Virus record (IMG/VR): IMGVR_UViG_3300020152_000002
Coordinates: 1 to 64,000 of that record
Length of the DNA: 64,000 nucleotides
Direction: 5' to 3' (one strand)
From: a virus
Shown one piece after another: positions 30,515-39,000 of the stretch. The notes under the pieces are model-generated. The model saw nothing but the letters and a program-made list of their open reading frames with translations, was not told where the DNA came from and did no database searches. The first letter of the stretch is position 1; each line of letters starts with the position of its first letter. Made by a program: the position numbers and the translations under genes.

Positions 30515-31194
30515 ACAAGACCCCCTACGTCGGCATGACTGTCGTCGTCCATGATCGCGGCCGTCCGCAGGCCGGGCGCGATGTCCACCCCGCCATCATC
30601 ACGCAGGTCGTGAACGAAGGTGCGGGCACCATCGCCGTCCGCGTCCTGCCCGAACAGGGCGTGGACTACCCGATCAAGGCCATCAACTACATGCACGGCG
30701 ACGCCTACATGGAGGGCCTGTCGTGGCGCTGGCCCGAAGACCCGTCCAAGGTCCAGACCGGCGCTGGCGAGGCCCGCACCCCGGCTCCGCAGGACGTGGC
30801 GGCCCCGACGCCGGGCGACCACGAGCCCCGCACCGTCGCCGGGAAGGAAGTCGCCAAGCCGGGCGACGCTCCGCAGGCCGGTCAGTCCAGCGACGTGACG
30901 GGCGAAGGCTCGCTCGCGGCGCAGGACGGCAACGCCGACGCGGCGGAAGGGGAGGGCGGCGACGATCCGTTCGCCAACCTGACCGACACCCCGCAGGACG
31001 GCAAGAAGCCCGCTGACGGTGCCGACAGCGCCTCGGTCGCCAACGCGGCCGGGAACGTCGCCGACACCGCCGCCGGAGCCGACGCCAACACGTCCGACGC
31101 GACGAAGGGCAGCCTGACGGCCGCCTCGGAAGGCGCGCAGAAGGCGGGCGACAAGGCCGCCGACAAGAAGGACGACGGCAAGAAGGCCAAGTAA
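30511..31194 (+). CDS. hypothetical head-region protein with disordered tail, 227 aa
   Basis: Residues 1-70 form a compact beta domain (PYVGMTVVVHDRGRPQAG; GTIAVRVLPEQGVDYPI). The rest is Ala/Asp/Gly/Lys-rich and disordered, with one DDPFANL motif, and ends in KKAK. ATGA overlap with the portal gene. Possibly a minor capsid or internal protein. Confidence 0.6.
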   Translation: MNKTPYVGMTVVVHDRGRPQAGRDVHPAIITQVVNEGAGTIAVRVLPEQGVDYPIKAINYMHGDAYMEGLSWRWPEDPSKVQTGAGEARTPAPQDVAAPTPGDHEPRTVAGKEVAKPGDAPQAGQSSDVTGEGSLAAQDGNADAAEGEGGDDPFANLTDTPQDGKKPADGADSASVANAAGNVADTAAGADANTSDATKGSLTAASEGAQKAGDKAADKKDDGKKAK

Positions 31195-31205
31195 GCGTCT
31201 CGGAA

Positions 31206-31233
31206 GGCCGTCCCGGTTAGCGCCGGGACGGCC
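31206..31233 (+). terminator. 11-bp perfect hairpin after 30511-31194
   Basis: GGCCGTCCCGG (31206-31216) pairs with CCGGGACGGCC (31223-31233); loop of 6 nt. There is no T-run after it, so it may stabilise the mRNA end or act with a factor. Confidence 0.5.
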
Positions 31234-31257
31234 GACCACCCTCACGAGGACATCACC

Positions 31258-31446
31258 ATGGACCGTCTGGTTCGCATCATCTTTCTCATCGTTCTTCTCG
31301 CCGTCATCGCCCTGTGTATCTGGCTACCGTCGCTGCTGCCGATGAACTGGCGCGCGGTCATCGGGTGGATCACGCTGTCCGGGGTCGGTATCGCGGCGGT
31401 GATCCTTCTCGTCGCGTGGAGCTACGCGACAGCCATGCGGTCATAG
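31258..31446 (+). CDS. two-TM small protein, holin candidate, 62 aa
   Basis: Helices LVRIIFLIVLLAVIALCIWL (about 3-22) and VIGWITLSGVGIAAVILLVA (about 34-53), with a short loop and basic ends, fit a class II holin or a small structural membrane protein. It is immediately upstream of the endolysin gene, which supports the lysis role. An alternative holin may be one of the genes at 59-61 kb. Confidence 0.6.
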   Translation: MDRLVRIIFLIVLLAVIALCIWLPSLLPMNWRAVIGWITLSGVGIAAVILLVAWSYATAMRS

Positions 31447-31455
31447 GAGCCGACC

Positions 31456-32061
31456 ATGAACCTGAACCCATTCGCAAACTGGAAAGCCCCCGGCGCGGCG
31501 AACGCCGTCCCCGGTGAAGGCCAGAAGGTCAATCCGGCCGCGCCGTTCGCAGCGGCCTATTGGATCGCGTGGGCGCTGCTGCAAGTCGGCACCCGTGAGA
31601 TCGTCGGCCCGCGCCACTCCCCCGTCATCATGGGCTGGATCAGGGAACTCGGCGCGAAGGCGCTGGGCATTCAGGTCAACGACGACGAGACGCCGTGGTG
31701 CGGCACATTCGCCGCCATGGTGATGAAGATGGCGAGGCTGTCCATTCCGGCCATCGCCGTGAGAGCGTCCCAGTGGGGCAGGGCTGGAAACTGGGGCCGC
31801 GAACTGCTGGCACCGCGTCCGGGCTGCATCATGGTCTTCACGCGCAACGGCGGCGGTCACGTCGGCTTCTACATGGGGGAGACCCGGACGCACTTCCGCA
31901 TTCTCGGCGGCAATCAGTCCAACAGCGTCAGCGAGACGTGGATCGCCAAGGATCGCTTGGCCGAAGGTGGGATGCGCTGGCCCAAGGGTGTGCCCCTGCC
32001 CGCCGCGCATCGCATCCATCTCAAGAGCGACGGCAAGCCCGCTTCGACCAACGAAGCGTAA
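31456..32061 (+). CDS. endolysin, NlpC/P60-like (TIGR02594 type), 201 aa
   Basis: PWCGTF supplies the catalytic Cys82, GGGHVGFYMG supplies His135 and GGNQSN (151-156) supplies the third polar residue, the arrangement of TIGR02594/NlpC-P60-type peptidases that cut peptidoglycan stem peptides. No signal peptide is obvious, so export would need a holin; 31258-31446 precedes it. Located between portal and scaffold, away from the spanins. Confidence 0.8.
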   Translation: MNLNPFANWKAPGAANAVPGEGQKVNPAAPFAAAYWIAWALLQVGTREIVGPRHSPVIMGWIRELGAKALGIQVNDDETPWCGTFAAMVMKMARLSIPAIAVRASQWGRAGNWGRELLAPRPGCIMVFTRNGGGHVGFYMGETRTHFRILGGNQSNSVSETWIAKDRLAEGGMRWPKGVPLPAAHRIHLKSDGKPASTNEA

Positions 32062-32075
32062 AAGCCCTCTCGACA

Positions 32076-32105
32076 GATGCGGCCCTAGTCGTCTAGGGTC
32101 GCATC
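32076..32105 (+). terminator. 13-bp hairpin before the scaffold gene
   Basis: GATGCGGCCCTAG and CTAGGGTCGCATC pair with one G-U and a TCGT loop, followed by ACTTCATT. A strong stem with a weak T-tract, so an attenuator or processing site is also possible. Confidence 0.55.
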
Positions 32106-32158
32106 ACTTCATTCACCACCCCCGTTACGCACGGTTCAGATCAGGGTAAGCACTCCCC

Positions 32159-32980
32159 ATGGAAGACTTCTACTTCGAGGACAACGCGGAACTCCCGGAG
32201 GCGGAGTTCGAGAGCAAAGTCCCGGCGGACTTCCGCTTCGCCTACACGAAGGGCGACGGCGGCACCTACAAGCTGAACGACCAATACGCCGCCGCCGCCA
32301 AGCTGATCGACGGCCGGGGTCGGACGCTCAAGCAGGCGAAGGCCACGAACCAGTCGGTCGGCCTCGAAAGCAAGCAGCGCCGCGAAACCCTCGAAAAGTG
32401 GGCCGCCGAGACCGGCTTCGAGTCGCCGGAAGCGGCGAAGGAAGCCATCGCCGCCATGCAGGAGAAGATCAACTCCAAGTCGGCGATCAAGCCGGAGGAA
32501 GTTCGCGCCGCCATCGAGAAGGAGTTCACCGGCAAGCTCGAAGCGTCCGAGAAGAAGGCGGAAGCCATGTTCTCGACGCTGGAAAAGCACCTGCGCGACA
32601 AGGACGCCCTGTCGGCCATCGCCGAGCACAAGGGCAACGCGAAGCTGCTGATGCCGCTGATCCTCGCGCAGACCAAGGTCGTGCAGGACGAAGACACCGG
32701 GGAGTATTTCACCGCTGTCCTGAACGCGAAGGGCGAAGTCCGCGCCGGAGCGGACGGCGGCCCGCTGTCCATCAGCAAGCTCGTCGCCGAGATGAAGGAA
32801 GACAAGGACTTGGCGTCCGCCTTCGAGGGCTCGCAGAAGAACGGTGGCGGCACCGATCCGAAGCAGCAGCAACAGCGCGGCCCGCATCAGCCGACCAACC
32901 AGCAGCGTCGGGAAGGCGGCGAAGATCGCGCCCAGCGCGGCATCAGCAAGATCAGCGCGGGGCTCGCGCAACGCCGCTGA
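32159..32980 (+). CDS. scaffolding protein, 273 aa
   Basis: Highly charged helical protein placed directly before the major capsid gene, with a central helix-rich domain (EKEFTGKLEASEKKAEAMF; LLMPLILAQTKVVQDEDTGE) and a Gln/Arg-rich tail ending ISKISAGLAQRR. These traits are typical of capsid scaffolds that are removed during maturation. No protease gene is visible next to it. Confidence 0.75.
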   Translation: MEDFYFEDNAELPEAEFESKVPADFRFAYTKGDGGTYKLNDQYAAAAKLIDGRGRTLKQAKATNQSVGLESKQRRETLEKWAAETGFESPEAAKEAIAAMQEKINSKSAIKPEEVRAAIEKEFTGKLEASEKKAEAMFSTLEKHLRDKDALSAIAEHKGNAKLLMPLILAQTKVVQDEDTGEYFTAVLNAKGEVRAGADGGPLSISKLVAEMKEDKDLASAFEGSQKNGGGTDPKQQQQRGPHQPTNQQRREGGEDRAQRGISKISAGLAQRR

Positions 32981-33045
32981 TCGAGGCTTGACGGCAAAAT
33001 CGTTAACGAGCCGACTTGAAAACGGCCGTTAACCATGACAAGGAT

Positions 33046-33070
33046 CAGGGCGCGCTCACAACGCGCCCTG
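33046..33070 (+). terminator. intrinsic terminator between scaffold and capsid genes
   Basis: CAGGGCGCG and CGCGCCCTG form a 9-bp perfect stem, followed by TTTCGTTT. Partial termination here would raise capsid-only transcripts if a promoter follows. Confidence 0.65.
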
Positions 33071-33080
33071 TTTCGTTTCC

Positions 33081-33129
33081 GGGGGGATACCCGGCGCAGG
33101 GAGCGGGACGGCACGGGGGGATACCCGGC
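33081..33129 (+). repeat. 15-bp direct repeat upstream of the capsid gene
   Basis: GGGGGGATACCCGGC occurs at 33081-33095 and 33115-33129, 34 bp apart, just after the terminator and 45 bp before the ATG. The spacing of about three helical turns is compatible with protein binding or promoter elements. Confidence 0.75.
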
Positions 33130-33133
33130 ATGT

Positions 33134-33165
33134 CCACAAGAGCGGTGAAAACCCCTTTCTGTGGA
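33134..33165 (+). promoter_or_regulatory. hairpin overlapping the capsid gene ribosome site
   Basis: TCCACA (near 33132-33137) can pair with TGTGGA (near 33160-33165), which contains the GGAG ribosome site of the capsid gene. It could slow translation until it is opened. It is only a 6-bp stem. Confidence 0.35.
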
Positions 33166-33173
33166 GACATCCC

Positions 33174-34115
33174 ATGGCGTCCGTGACGCTCGAAGAAGCC
33201 GGTAAGCTGGCGGAAGACCAACTCGTTCAAGGCGTGATCGAGGAAATCATCGACTCGAACCCCATGTTCGAGATTTTCCCGTTCGAGGGCATCGACGGCA
33301 ACTCGCTGGCCTTCAACCGCGAGAACACGCTGGGCGACGTGCAGGTGCTCGGCGTCGGCGGCACCATCACCGCCAAGAACCCCGCGACGTTCACCCGCGT
33401 CAACGCCAACCTGACCACGATCCTCGGCGACGCCGAAGTCAACGGCCTCATTCAGGCCACCCGGTCGGGCAACGTGGACCAGAAGGCGCAGCAGATCGCG
33501 TCCAAGGCCAAGTCGGCGGCCCGCAAGTATCAGGACATGATGATCAACGGCACCGGCGTCGGTGACGAGTTCGTCGGCCTGCGCGGTCTGGTCGCCAACA
33601 GCCAGAAGGTCAACGCCAAGACGGCGGGCGACGACACGAACGGCGGCGTCCTGACGTTCGAGCTTCTCGACGAACTGCTGGACATGATCAAGGACAAGGA
33701 CAGCCGTCCCGACTTCCTGATGATGTCGGCGCGTGAACGCCGTCGCGTTCAGCAACTCCTGCGCGCCATGGGCGGTGCGTCTCCGGCCGATGTCTACACG
33801 ATGCCGTCCGGCGAGCAGATCATCGCCTACAACAACGTCCCCATCTTCATCAACGACTACATCCCGACGAACCTGACGCGCGGCAACCGTTCGGACGCCT
33901 CGGTCATCTTCGCCGGGACGTGGGACGACGGCTCGCTGACCCACGGCATCTCGGGCCTGACCGCCCGGAACGCGGCGGGCATCAGCATCGTGGAAGTCGG
34001 CCAGTCCGAGACCAAGGACGAGGAAATCACCCGCGTCCGCTGGTATTGCGGGATGGCGAACTTCTCGCAGAAGGGCCTCGCCATGCTGCAATACGTCGTG
34101 CCGCCGACCAGCTAA
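33174..34115 (+). CDS. major capsid protein, HK97-type, 313 aa
   Basis: Follows the scaffold gene. N-terminal helix (TLEEAGKLAEDQLVQGVIEE), a long spine-helix-like segment (VDQKAQQIASKAKSAARKYQ, then DMMINGTG), a beta-rich P-domain and a C-terminal part (WYCGMANFSQKGLAMLQYVV) fit the HK97 fold of double-stranded DNA phage capsids. It is probably the most abundant virion protein. Confidence 0.85.
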   Translation: MASVTLEEAGKLAEDQLVQGVIEEIIDSNPMFEIFPFEGIDGNSLAFNRENTLGDVQVLGVGGTITAKNPATFTRVNANLTTILGDAEVNGLIQATRSGNVDQKAQQIASKAKSAARKYQDMMINGTGVGDEFVGLRGLVANSQKVNAKTAGDDTNGGVLTFELLDELLDMIKDKDSRPDFLMMSARERRRVQQLLRAMGGASPADVYTMPSGEQIIAYNNVPIFINDYIPTNLTRGNRSDASVIFAGTWDDGSLTHGISGLTARNAAGISIVEVGQSETKDEEITRVRWYCGMANFSQKGLAMLQYVVPPTS

Positions 34116-34131
34116 GGCGGCTTGCGCCCAC

Positions 34132-34161
34132 GGCGGGTCTGGCCCTATGGTCAGGCCCGCC
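34132..34161 (+). terminator. hairpin after the capsid gene
   Basis: GGCGGGTCTG and CAGGCCCGCC pair over 10 bp with one T-G wobble. A TTCTTT stretch follows about 10 nt later. Likely partial terminator. Confidence 0.5.
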
Positions 34162-34225
34162 GCTCGGGCGTTCTTTCGCGTTCGTGTAGGCTTTCAACCA
34201 ACCCTCATTGAGAGAGGCACCAGAG

Positions 34226-34810
34226 ATGGCCCTGTTCAAAGTGGTTCTGCAAAGCGGAGCCTTCACGACGCTGGGCGGCAACAACGCCATGATCGTCGAA
34301 GCGGACAACGCCGCCGACGCCAAGGCCGCCGCCATGAACTATTCCGGCGACGACGCCGCCCCGTGGGATCAGGCGGTCGCCACCGAGATCACCCCCGACG
34401 CCACCTTCGCCGGGCTCCGGCTCGAAGTCCGCATCACGGCGGATGCGGACAACGGCTTCGACGAAGACGTGGTGATCGACTACACCGTGCCGGAAGGCGC
34501 GTCCGCCGATACCGTCGATGAGATCGGCGCGCTGCTGGTGGCGGAGATGAACGCTCACGCCGATCTGGCGGGCGTCACCTACACGTCGGGCTCCGACACC
34601 GTGACCATCGTGGAGGCCAACAACGTCGGCCTGTCCGCAATCTCCGCCAAGGTCTACGCGACCGGCGCGGCCGGTGAATACGAAGTCACCGGCATGGCCC
34701 CCACGGTCGGCGCGGTCGGTCTCGACGCCTCGTCGGATCGCACCATCGTCCTGACCCCGCTGGGCAACGGCCGTCCGGTCGTCGTCACCGGCTACAAGAC
34801 GGGCATCTGA
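34226..34810 (+). CDS. head protein with a domain shared with the tail tube, 194 aa
   Basis: Starts MALFKVVLQSGAFTTLGGNN after GAGAGG. Residues 68-163 (LEVRITADADNGFDEDVVID ... EVTGMAPTVGA) closely resemble residues 185-274 of the tail tube product (42068-43948), with the same order of DNG, YT, AH, TYT, A-x-N-x-G and GMAPT. The role is probably a capsid decoration or structural protein. It is located between the capsid gene and other head genes. Confidence 0.65.
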   Translation: MALFKVVLQSGAFTTLGGNNAMIVEADNAADAKAAAMNYSGDDAAPWDQAVATEITPDATFAGLRLEVRITADADNGFDEDVVIDYTVPEGASADTVDEIGALLVAEMNAHADLAGVTYTSGSDTVTIVEANNVGLSAISAKVYATGAAGEYEVTGMAPTVGAVGLDASSDRTIVLTPLGNGRPVVVTGYKTGI

Positions 34811-34818
34811 TACTGCCC

Positions 34819-35466
34819 ATGAAAGCCGAGAACCAATCCATGCTGATCGCGGAAGCGCAAGGTCAGCAGACAATCCAAGCCCTGTTCATGCAGACCGGGC
34901 CGAAGGAACAGGGCGTCATTCTCAACTGCCAGTTCGAGCGCGACCCGGAAGACGGCAAGCTCTACTACGTCTTCACCGGGACGGCCGATCACTACATGCA
35001 GTTCCGGTCGCTGATGGCCGACTACGCCGTCCGGCCGGTCCACGAGATCGAGGGCCACCGCCTGAACCCGAAGACGCACGAGGCCGCCGCCCAAGAAGCG
35101 GGCGAGGCCGCGCCGGTCGTGGACACCGCCCCGGCGGAGTCGAAGTCGGCGGCCGACACGGGCGACAACCCGCCGGAGCTTTCCGCCACCGAAGGCGAGA
35201 TCGTCCGGCCCGAAGGAGACGCCGATGTCGCATCGGTTCACAGTCCCGGCCAACCTGCCGACAGCGGGCAATCCTCGCCCGCTCCGGGTGGTGAAGCCAG
35301 CGGGGCCAGCGCCGGGGATCACGCTGATGACCGGAGCGGACATGCTGGGGAACCCGGAGCTTCGGATCGGGGTGCCGGGGGAGAAGCCGCCGCCGCGAAC
35401 GGTGCTGGCACCGTCAGCGGAGAAGTGAAGCCGGGCTCGGCGAGCGATCCGTTCGCTGACCTTTAA
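34819..35466 (+). CDS. hypothetical head-region protein with disordered tail ending SDPFADL, 215 aa
   Basis: Residues 1-85 are ordered (MLIAEAQGQQTIQALFMQTG; FERDPEDGKLYYVFTGTADH). The rest is Glu/Ala/Gly-rich and disordered and ends in SDPFADL, one of the recurring tail motifs. The disordered part is overlapped by a different reading frame with its own ribosome site (35225-35428). Confidence 0.65.
   Translation: MKAENQSMLIAEAQGQQTIQALFMQTGPKEQGVILNCQFERDPEDGKLYYVFTGTADHYMQFRSLMADYAVRPVHEIEGHRLNPKTHEAAAQEAGEAAPVVDTAPAESKSAADTGDNPPELSATEGEIVRPEGDADVASVHSPGQPADSGQSSPAPGGEASGASAGDHADDRSGHAGEPGASDRGAGGEAAAANGAGTVSGEVKPGSASDPFADL
35225..35428 (+). CDS. candidate overprinted gene inside 34819-35466, 67 aa
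   Basis: Open frame nested in another frame of the host gene. It starts MSHRFTVPANLPTAGNPRPL with AGGAGA about 5 nt upstream of the ATG. The product looks less repetitive than the host-frame translation of the same DNA. Its stop, TGA at 35426-35428, is inside the host gene. It may be a small head protein (VVKPAGPAPGITLMTGADM). Confidence 0.45.
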   Translation: MSHRFTVPANLPTAGNPRPLRVVKPAGPAPGITLMTGADMLGNPELRIGVPGEKPPPRTVLAPSAEK

Positions 35467-35496
35467 CGCAGTCCTGAACACAGAGGGAGAAGGCCG

Positions 35497-35913
35497 ATGG
35501 CCTCGCTGATCTACAACAAGGCCATCGACGCGCTGGTTCGCGCAGGCATCAACTTCGCGTCGGACACCTTCAAGGTGATGCTGGTCACGTCCAGCTACAC
35601 GCCGAACAAGGACACCCACGAGGATCGCGCCGACGTGACCAACGAAGTCACCGGCACCGGCTACACCGCCGGGGGCGTCGCCACGACTCCGACGATCACG
35701 CTGGACACGACCAACGACCGGGTGGACATCACCTTCTCGAACGTCTCGTGGGCCTCGGCGACCATCACCGCTCGGGCGGCCGTGATCTACAAGTCCACGG
35801 GCACCGCCGCGAACGACACCCTGATCGCCTATGTGGACTTCGGCAGCGACGTGTCCTCGACCAACGCCGCCTTCGCCGTCACCTTCTCGTCGGCGCTGCG
35901 GTTCCAGAACTGA
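35497..35913 (+). CDS. phage structural protein, beta-rich, 138 aa
   Basis: Beta-rich protein (LVRAGINFASDTFKVMLVTS; DRVDITFSNVSWASATITAR; ANDTLIAYVDFGSDVSSTNA) of a type often found among head or tail genes of siphophages. AGGGAGAAGG precedes the ATG. A terminator follows, so it ends the first structural transcript segment. Confidence 0.6.
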   Translation: MASLIYNKAIDALVRAGINFASDTFKVMLVTSSYTPNKDTHEDRADVTNEVTGTGYTAGGVATTPTITLDTTNDRVDITFSNVSWASATITARAAVIYKSTGTAANDTLIAYVDFGSDVSSTNAAFAVTFSSALRFQN

Positions 35914-35946
35914 TCTAGCTTTCTCGGTTCCGGCCGGGATACGATG

Positions 35947-35981
35947 AAGGCGGGTAGGCTCCAATCGGGCTTGCCCGCCTT
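35947..35981 (+). terminator. intrinsic terminator before the fibre gene
   Basis: AAGGCGGG (35947-35954) pairs with CCCGCCTT (35974-35981), followed by TTT. The loop contains the 12-mer CGGGCTTGCCCG (35966-35977), which can form its own hairpin. Confidence 0.7.
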
Positions 35982-36013
35982 TTTCATTCACGCATCAGCA
36001 TAGGGAGAGCATC

Positions 36014-39000
36014 ATGGCGGACTTGCCTGACGGCGATACGACGCTCTCCTATACCGGCTCGGCAGTCGAATACGACATCACCGAAGACGGCTTCATTCAT
36101 TTCAAGCTGTGGGGCGGCGCTGGCGCAGGCGGCGGGTTTTTTAGCGCCACCAGTGCGAACGCCTCGAAGGGCGGAGGCGGCGGGTTTGTCAGAGGCAAGC
36201 TCGAAGTCCAAGCTGGCGATGTCGTCAAAATCGAAGTCGGGCAAGGCGGTCAAAAAGGCAACGGCAACGCGCAGGCATTCGGCAGCGTCAACGGCGACGC
36301 GGGCTTGGGTGGTTGGCCGGATGGCGGCAATGGTGGCAGCAACCCCTACTCCGTAAATGGCGGTGGCGGCGGATCGACCCGCCTCTACATCAACAACGTC
36401 CTGATGGCGGCCGCAGGTGGCGGTGGCGGATCGGGCGGGGTGGATGGTCGCGGTCCCGGCGCGGGCGGCGGCCTCAACGGCGCTGATGGTCAAGACCCTA
36501 CAAACACCGGCTGCGGCACGGGTGGCTCGCAGTTGGCGGGCGGCGTCAATGGTTTCGCTCCGGCGACCACGAACTATCATGGCGCGTCGCTTGACGGAGG
36601 CAACGGCTGGCCCTCTGGCGTGTCGTCGATCTCGACCAGCAGCGACGCAACCGGCGGCGGTGGTGGGGGCGGCTATTATGGCGGTGGTGGCGGCGGCCGT
36701 GCCGGGGGATATTGTTCGAGCGGCGGTGGCGGCTCTAGCTACGCGGACGCTTCGGCTACGGACGTTGTTCACGAGCAAGGATCGCTGCACCTAGCGGGAG
36801 GCAATACCGACCCGGACTATGCAGCCGGGATCGGTGTCGGCGGCACGACATCGACGGTAACAACGTCGATCACGGCAGGCGGCAACGGTCGCGCTGTCCT
36901 TGAGTTCGCCAAGCCGCTCGACGTTTCAGAGCCGGTAGTGATTGGCTACTCGGGCGCTGCCGAAGTTTACGAAGTCCTCGAAGACGGCTTCCTTGAGATC
37001 AAGTCGTGGGGCGCTGGCGGCGGTGGCGGTATCGTTCACAGCAGCATTCAGACGACGGGCTATCGCACGGGCGGCGGCGGGTATGCGCGCGGCGTCCTGC
37101 CGGTGTCGGCAGGCGACATCATCCGCGTCGAAGTCGGGCAAGGTGGACGCCGCGCCGAGAGTGAGACGACAGGATCGGCAGGCGGTTGGCCGGATGGCGG
37201 GCGAGGCACCCAAGGCGCGTCTGGCGCTGGCGGGAACTTCTACCGTGGCGGCGGTGGCGGGGGCTCGTCGCGGGTCTACCTGAACGACGTGCTGATCCTC
37301 GTCGCTGGGGCCTCCGGGGGCGGCTGCCGGGGCTATGGCGGCGCTGGTGGGGGTGAGACTGGCGGGACGGCCTTCGGCGGGGCCACAGGCGGCTCCCAGT
37401 CGGCCGGGGGATCGGTCGGCGGGGCCTTCCTGCGCGGCGCTGACGCTCCGATTGCGCCGACGACCGGGGCAAGCTCGGGCGGCGGTGGGGGCGGCTACTA
37501 TGGCGGCGGCTACGACGGTGACGATACGAACGTCAACGGTGGCGGTGGCGGGTCCAGCTATCGCAACACTTCGGTCGCTGCCTTCGGCGAAGTGGCCCAA
37601 GGCACGAATGGTAGCGCAGGCACGGCCGCGAAGACGGATGACCCGGATTACGTCGCCAACGCCGGTCGCGGTGGTCAGACCTATGCGGGTCCGGCGACAA
37701 CGACGCACGGTGATAACGGCCTTGTCGTCATCCGTGGAAACGACGGTGCAGACTATGCGCTCGTTCAGGAAGAACAGACTGGCATCGCCGCCACGGGAGC
37801 CTCGCAAGAGTGGGTGATCCCCGCGAATGGCGTGTTCAAGGCGGACATGTGGGGCGCAGGCGGTGGCGGAGCTTACTCCGGCCTCGTCGGGGGTCCATAT
37901 CCACCCGGCGGCGCAGGCGGTCATACCTACGTCGAAGTGCCGGTGCTCGAAGGCGACGTGTTGCGCGTCGATGTCGGCAAGGGCGGTCTGCGCGGTCGCC
38001 AGCCGAACAATCCAGCGGGAGGCGGTTGGCCGGATGGCGGCAGCGCCGGGAGCAACACGAGCAGTTCGTCCGCCTGCGGATCGGGCGGTGGTTCGACGCG
38101 CATCTTCGTCAATGACATCCTCGTCGCTGTCGCTGGCGGCGGTGGAGGCGGCGGCATTCCGGGTCGCGGCGCGACGCCGGGCGCAGGTGGCGGCGAGAGC
38201 GGCACAACGTCAGTCGATAGTTCGTCGGCCGTCAATGCGGCCACGGGCGGATCGCAGTCTGCCGGGGGCGTCAATGTCTCCTACCCGACCGACGCGGGTT
38301 ATCAGGGCGGATACCTTCAAGGCGGCAACGGTCGTCCGGCCGGGATCGCGGTCGGCACCGAAGACAGCCGTAACGCGGCGGGAGGCGGCGGAGGCTACTA
38401 TGGGGGTGGCGGTGCTGGCCTGACCGGCAGCTACTTCCGCGCTGGCGGTGGCGGCTCGGGCTATGTTCAAGACGGGCTTGCCGGGGAAACGACGGCAGGC
38501 TCGGCGGGAGTTCCGCCAGAGACCAGCAACCCGAACTACCCCGGCGGCAACGTCGGTTACGGAGGCAACGGCACTGGCTCGCTGGGCACTGTCCAGAACG
38601 GCTACGACGGGTTTGTCAGCTACTACTATGAACCGCTGTCCTACGTCGTTGGCGAGATCGGCACGGTCACGCGCAGCGGCGTCATCGACGCCACGGTTAC
38701 AGGCGCGGTGGACAAGTCCGCCGACATCGGCACGGTGGCGATCTCTGCAATCACCGGGATCGGTGATGGCGGAACGGTCGTCAACGCGCTGCTGGGGCCT
38801 ATCGAAGTCGCCATCACCGCGCCTATCGGTGTCGGCCGAGTGCAGAACGGGTGGGAAGGAGACTTGCCCGGCCCGGTGACGATCACGGCCCCCTCCGCCA
38901 TCGCCGATACGGCCGTGTATGCGATTGGCGGAATCGGCACCATCACGATCCTGTCCCTGATCGAAGGCGCTCCCGAACAGGAAGCCAACGTCGTCCTTGA

